This document shows positions 31,392-32,810 of a stretch of 32,810 nucleotides of DNA, in pieces; the first letter of the stretch is position 1, and each line of letters starts with the position of its first letter. The stretch is taken from NCBI GenBank assembly GCA_900314715.1, contig OMWI01000039.1:1-32810 (forward strand), given 5' to 3'. This stretch comes from an uncultured Prevotellaceae bacterium (GTDB taxonomy: Bacteria; Bacteroidota; Bacteroidia; Bacteroidales; Bacteroidaceae). Under the pieces are notes generated by a model. That model saw only the letters and a list, made by a program, of their open reading frames with translations. It was not told the DNA's origin and did not search any database. The position numbers and the translations under genes are program-made.

Positions 31392-32705
31392 TTATAACGA
31401 GAATTGTATCTTTACGGTCATTTCTCGCGGACGGAGAAGATAATTTGTAGTTGATGAATGAATGTCGCTAAATGTAGTGATGGCATAACTTGTTTGGTTA
31501 AATAGATTTCTTAATTGCAAAGTCAACCTCATTTTCTTGATTCGCCATACCGCTTGGGTGTCAAACAATAACGTATTGATAGGTGAGGATGATTGTATTT
31601 CATTGTGGTAATAAACAGTAGATAATCCTACGTCAATATTTCCGATAGTCTTTATAAACGAAAGACTTTGTTTACATTGGAAGATAGATGACAAATGGGA
31701 ATTCCCTGTCTTGCTACGATTAAACGAGTATGATGATTGATAAGTAATGTCACACCATGTAGGTGAATAGGTAAATTCTGGAATGATGTTCAAACTATAG
31801 TTATGATAGTCGTACATCTGGTGAAATGATAATTGTTTGCCGTTTTGTTTTAAGTAACTGACAGATATCTTGTTATTTAAGTGTAAATCGAAGAATCCTT
31901 TCGATAGGTCAAATCCTATCCTATATGTGTTTACTTGGTTCTTTTTGGAAACAACTGTCATCAAATAACGACTATCAATGATTTGCATATCTATCATAGA
32001 GCCATTCCATGCGTGTGACCAATTGCCACGAAAGGTTATGAATAGTTCTTTGACAGGTCGCTTGTAGGTATAATTGGCTGATACAGATATTTGTCTATTA
32101 ATTGGGATTATGACATTTGAATAAACCGTAGTACGATAATCTTGAATATATCGTGGCAAAAGATATTTATCCCATTCGTCAACTTGTTGATTGAATTGGG
32201 TATATAACATGATTTCATGACGCTTTTTCCATGTCTTATCCATAAAAACATGGGGTGTTAGACATAAATATCCCTTATTGGTAGGTGTATAGTATTCCCA
32301 TCTTATAGGTAACACCATGCGCCAAGTAATGTGTTTGCGTTTCATTTCCCATCGCGTTTCACCATCTATCACGTATTTCGTCCATCTTTTTCCGACATTC
32401 AGATGATGGAAGGTACAACCCATTTGATAACTCAAAGTGTTTCGTAAACGTGGAAATATCATTGAAAAATGATGGTCAACATACCATTGTGAAATTGTTA
32501 GTTTATCATCTTCATCGTTAATTGATAGTGAAGTAGGGGAGTGTTGGTAATCAATGATAGATGATAAAGAGTATTGATGATGTTTCTTGACAAATATTCT
32601 ATGCAAAGAATTGGAGACGTGCAAATGTGGAGTATTTGTCTTTTCGCTGAGTGTTTCCATTGTTCCAATTGTTGAAAGTGTCCGTGTTCTTGAACCTTCA
32701 ATCAA
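31392..32705 (-). CDS. TonB-dependent receptor, C-terminal barrel fragment truncated at the repeat
   Basis: The outer-membrane beta-barrel part of a TonB-dependent receptor. Alternating amphipathic strands fill the 437 residues, and it ends with the barrel signature LLRPREMTVKIQFSL and a C-terminal hydrophobic residue suited to the BAM complex. There is no signal peptide, no TonB box and no plug domain, so about half of a normal receptor is missing. The frame stays open upstream of the nominal TTG at 32705 until a TAG at 32745-32747 inside the 96-bp repeat, so the gene is cut at the repeat border (32711/32712). It is most likely a disrupted gene or a silent cassette rather than a functional receptor. 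The ExbB/ExbD operon at the other end of the window could have powered the intact form. Confidence 0.8.
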   Translation of the reverse strand: MIEGSRTRTLSTIGTMETLSEKTNTPHLHVSNSLHRIFVKKHHQYSLSSIIDYQHSPTSLSINDEDDKLTISQWYVDHHFSMIFPRLRNTLSYQMGCTFHHLNVGKRWTKYVIDGETRWEMKRKHITWRMVLPIRWEYYTPTNKGYLCLTPHVFMDKTWKKRHEIMLYTQFNQQVDEWDKYLLPRYIQDYRTTVYSNVIIPINRQISVSANYTYKRPVKELFITFRGNWSHAWNGSMIDMQIIDSRYLMTVVSKKNQVNTYRIGFDLSKGFFDLHLNNKISVSYLKQNGKQLSFHQMYDYHNYSLNIIPEFTYSPTWCDITYQSSYSFNRSKTGNSHLSSIFQCKQSLSFIKTIGNIDVGLSTVYYHNEIQSSSPINTLLFDTQAVWRIKKMRLTLQLRNLFNQTSYAITTFSDIHSSTTNYLLRPREMTVKIQFSL

Positions 32706-32711
32706 AAGATA

Positions 32712-32807
32712 TCTCCGTATGGTGAAGAGTTCCCGAAGCCTTAGCTATGTCAAAATTTCTTAGTACCTTTGCAGGCGACATGAAATTAGAGATATGCTAT
32801 TGAACCA
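32712..32807. repeat. 96-bp terminal inverted repeat, right copy
   Basis: The inverted, identical counterpart of 1-96. A TACCTTTG box (32764-32771) points out of the window, followed by ATG at 32780 and the seven-codon ORF MKLEICY. The inner border at 32712 is also where the TonB-receptor fragment stops looking like receptor sequence. Three more bases (32808-32810) extend past the matched part. Confidence 0.93.
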
Positions 32808-32810
32808 GTT

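Overview
The window looks like chromosomal DNA of a Bacteroidales bacterium, most likely Prevotellaceae. Supporting signs are promoters of the Bacteroidetes type (TTTG about 19-20 bp before TAnnTTTG), a short primary sigma factor without region 1.1, an ExbB/ExbD/ExbD cluster, a TonB-dependent receptor fragment, an indolepyruvate oxidoreductase operon and a secreted protein with a Prevotella-like C-terminal tail. No rRNA, tRNA, CRISPR array or complete insertion sequence was recognised.

Layout. 1-2161: a 96-bp repeat, an unrecognised 557-residue protein whose first 23 codons lie in that repeat, and a small lipoprotein. 2449-4841: a proton-channel operon (exbB, a small membrane protein, two exbD genes). 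5061-5555: an Lrp/AsnC regulator flanked by inverted copies of an intergenic repeat cluster. 5888-7222 (minus): glutamate dehydrogenase with a near-consensus promoter. 7770-12773: an M13 metallopeptidase and a large secreted repeat protein. 13160-15799: gyrA. 15832-20189: two periplasmic TPR proteins, a DbpA-like RNA helicase and greA. 20472-23542: primary sigma factor, a small exported protein and a compact HPr-kinase-like / S26 peptidase / PqqD module. 23560-31275 (minus): tcdA, a DPP4-type peptidase, a DUF4861 protein, iorA, iorB and an aminotransferase. 31392-32744 (minus): the barrel part of a TonB-dependent receptor, truncated at the second copy of the 96-bp repeat.

Functionally most genes are housekeeping (gyrA, rpoD, greA, gdhA, tcdA) or cell-envelope genes of an anaerobe living on peptides and glycans. 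ExbB/ExbD would energise TonB-dependent uptake; the M13 and S9 peptidases degrade peptides; GdhA and the aminotransferase/IorAB set handle nitrogen and aromatic 2-oxoacids.

The most unusual content is not in the ordinary genes. (1) The same 96-bp sequence sits in inverted orientation at both ends, and both adjoining ORFs appear cut at exactly that border. (2) Several intergenic gaps hold arrays of short tandem repeats with different sequences but all with a 7-bp unit, mixed with GC-rich palindromes that often occur as tandem pairs. (3) The HPr-kinase-like / S26 peptidase / PqqD module resembles the tailoring part of a peptide-modification pathway but has no visible precursor or modifying enzyme. 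All assignments come from reading the sequence; no database search was run.
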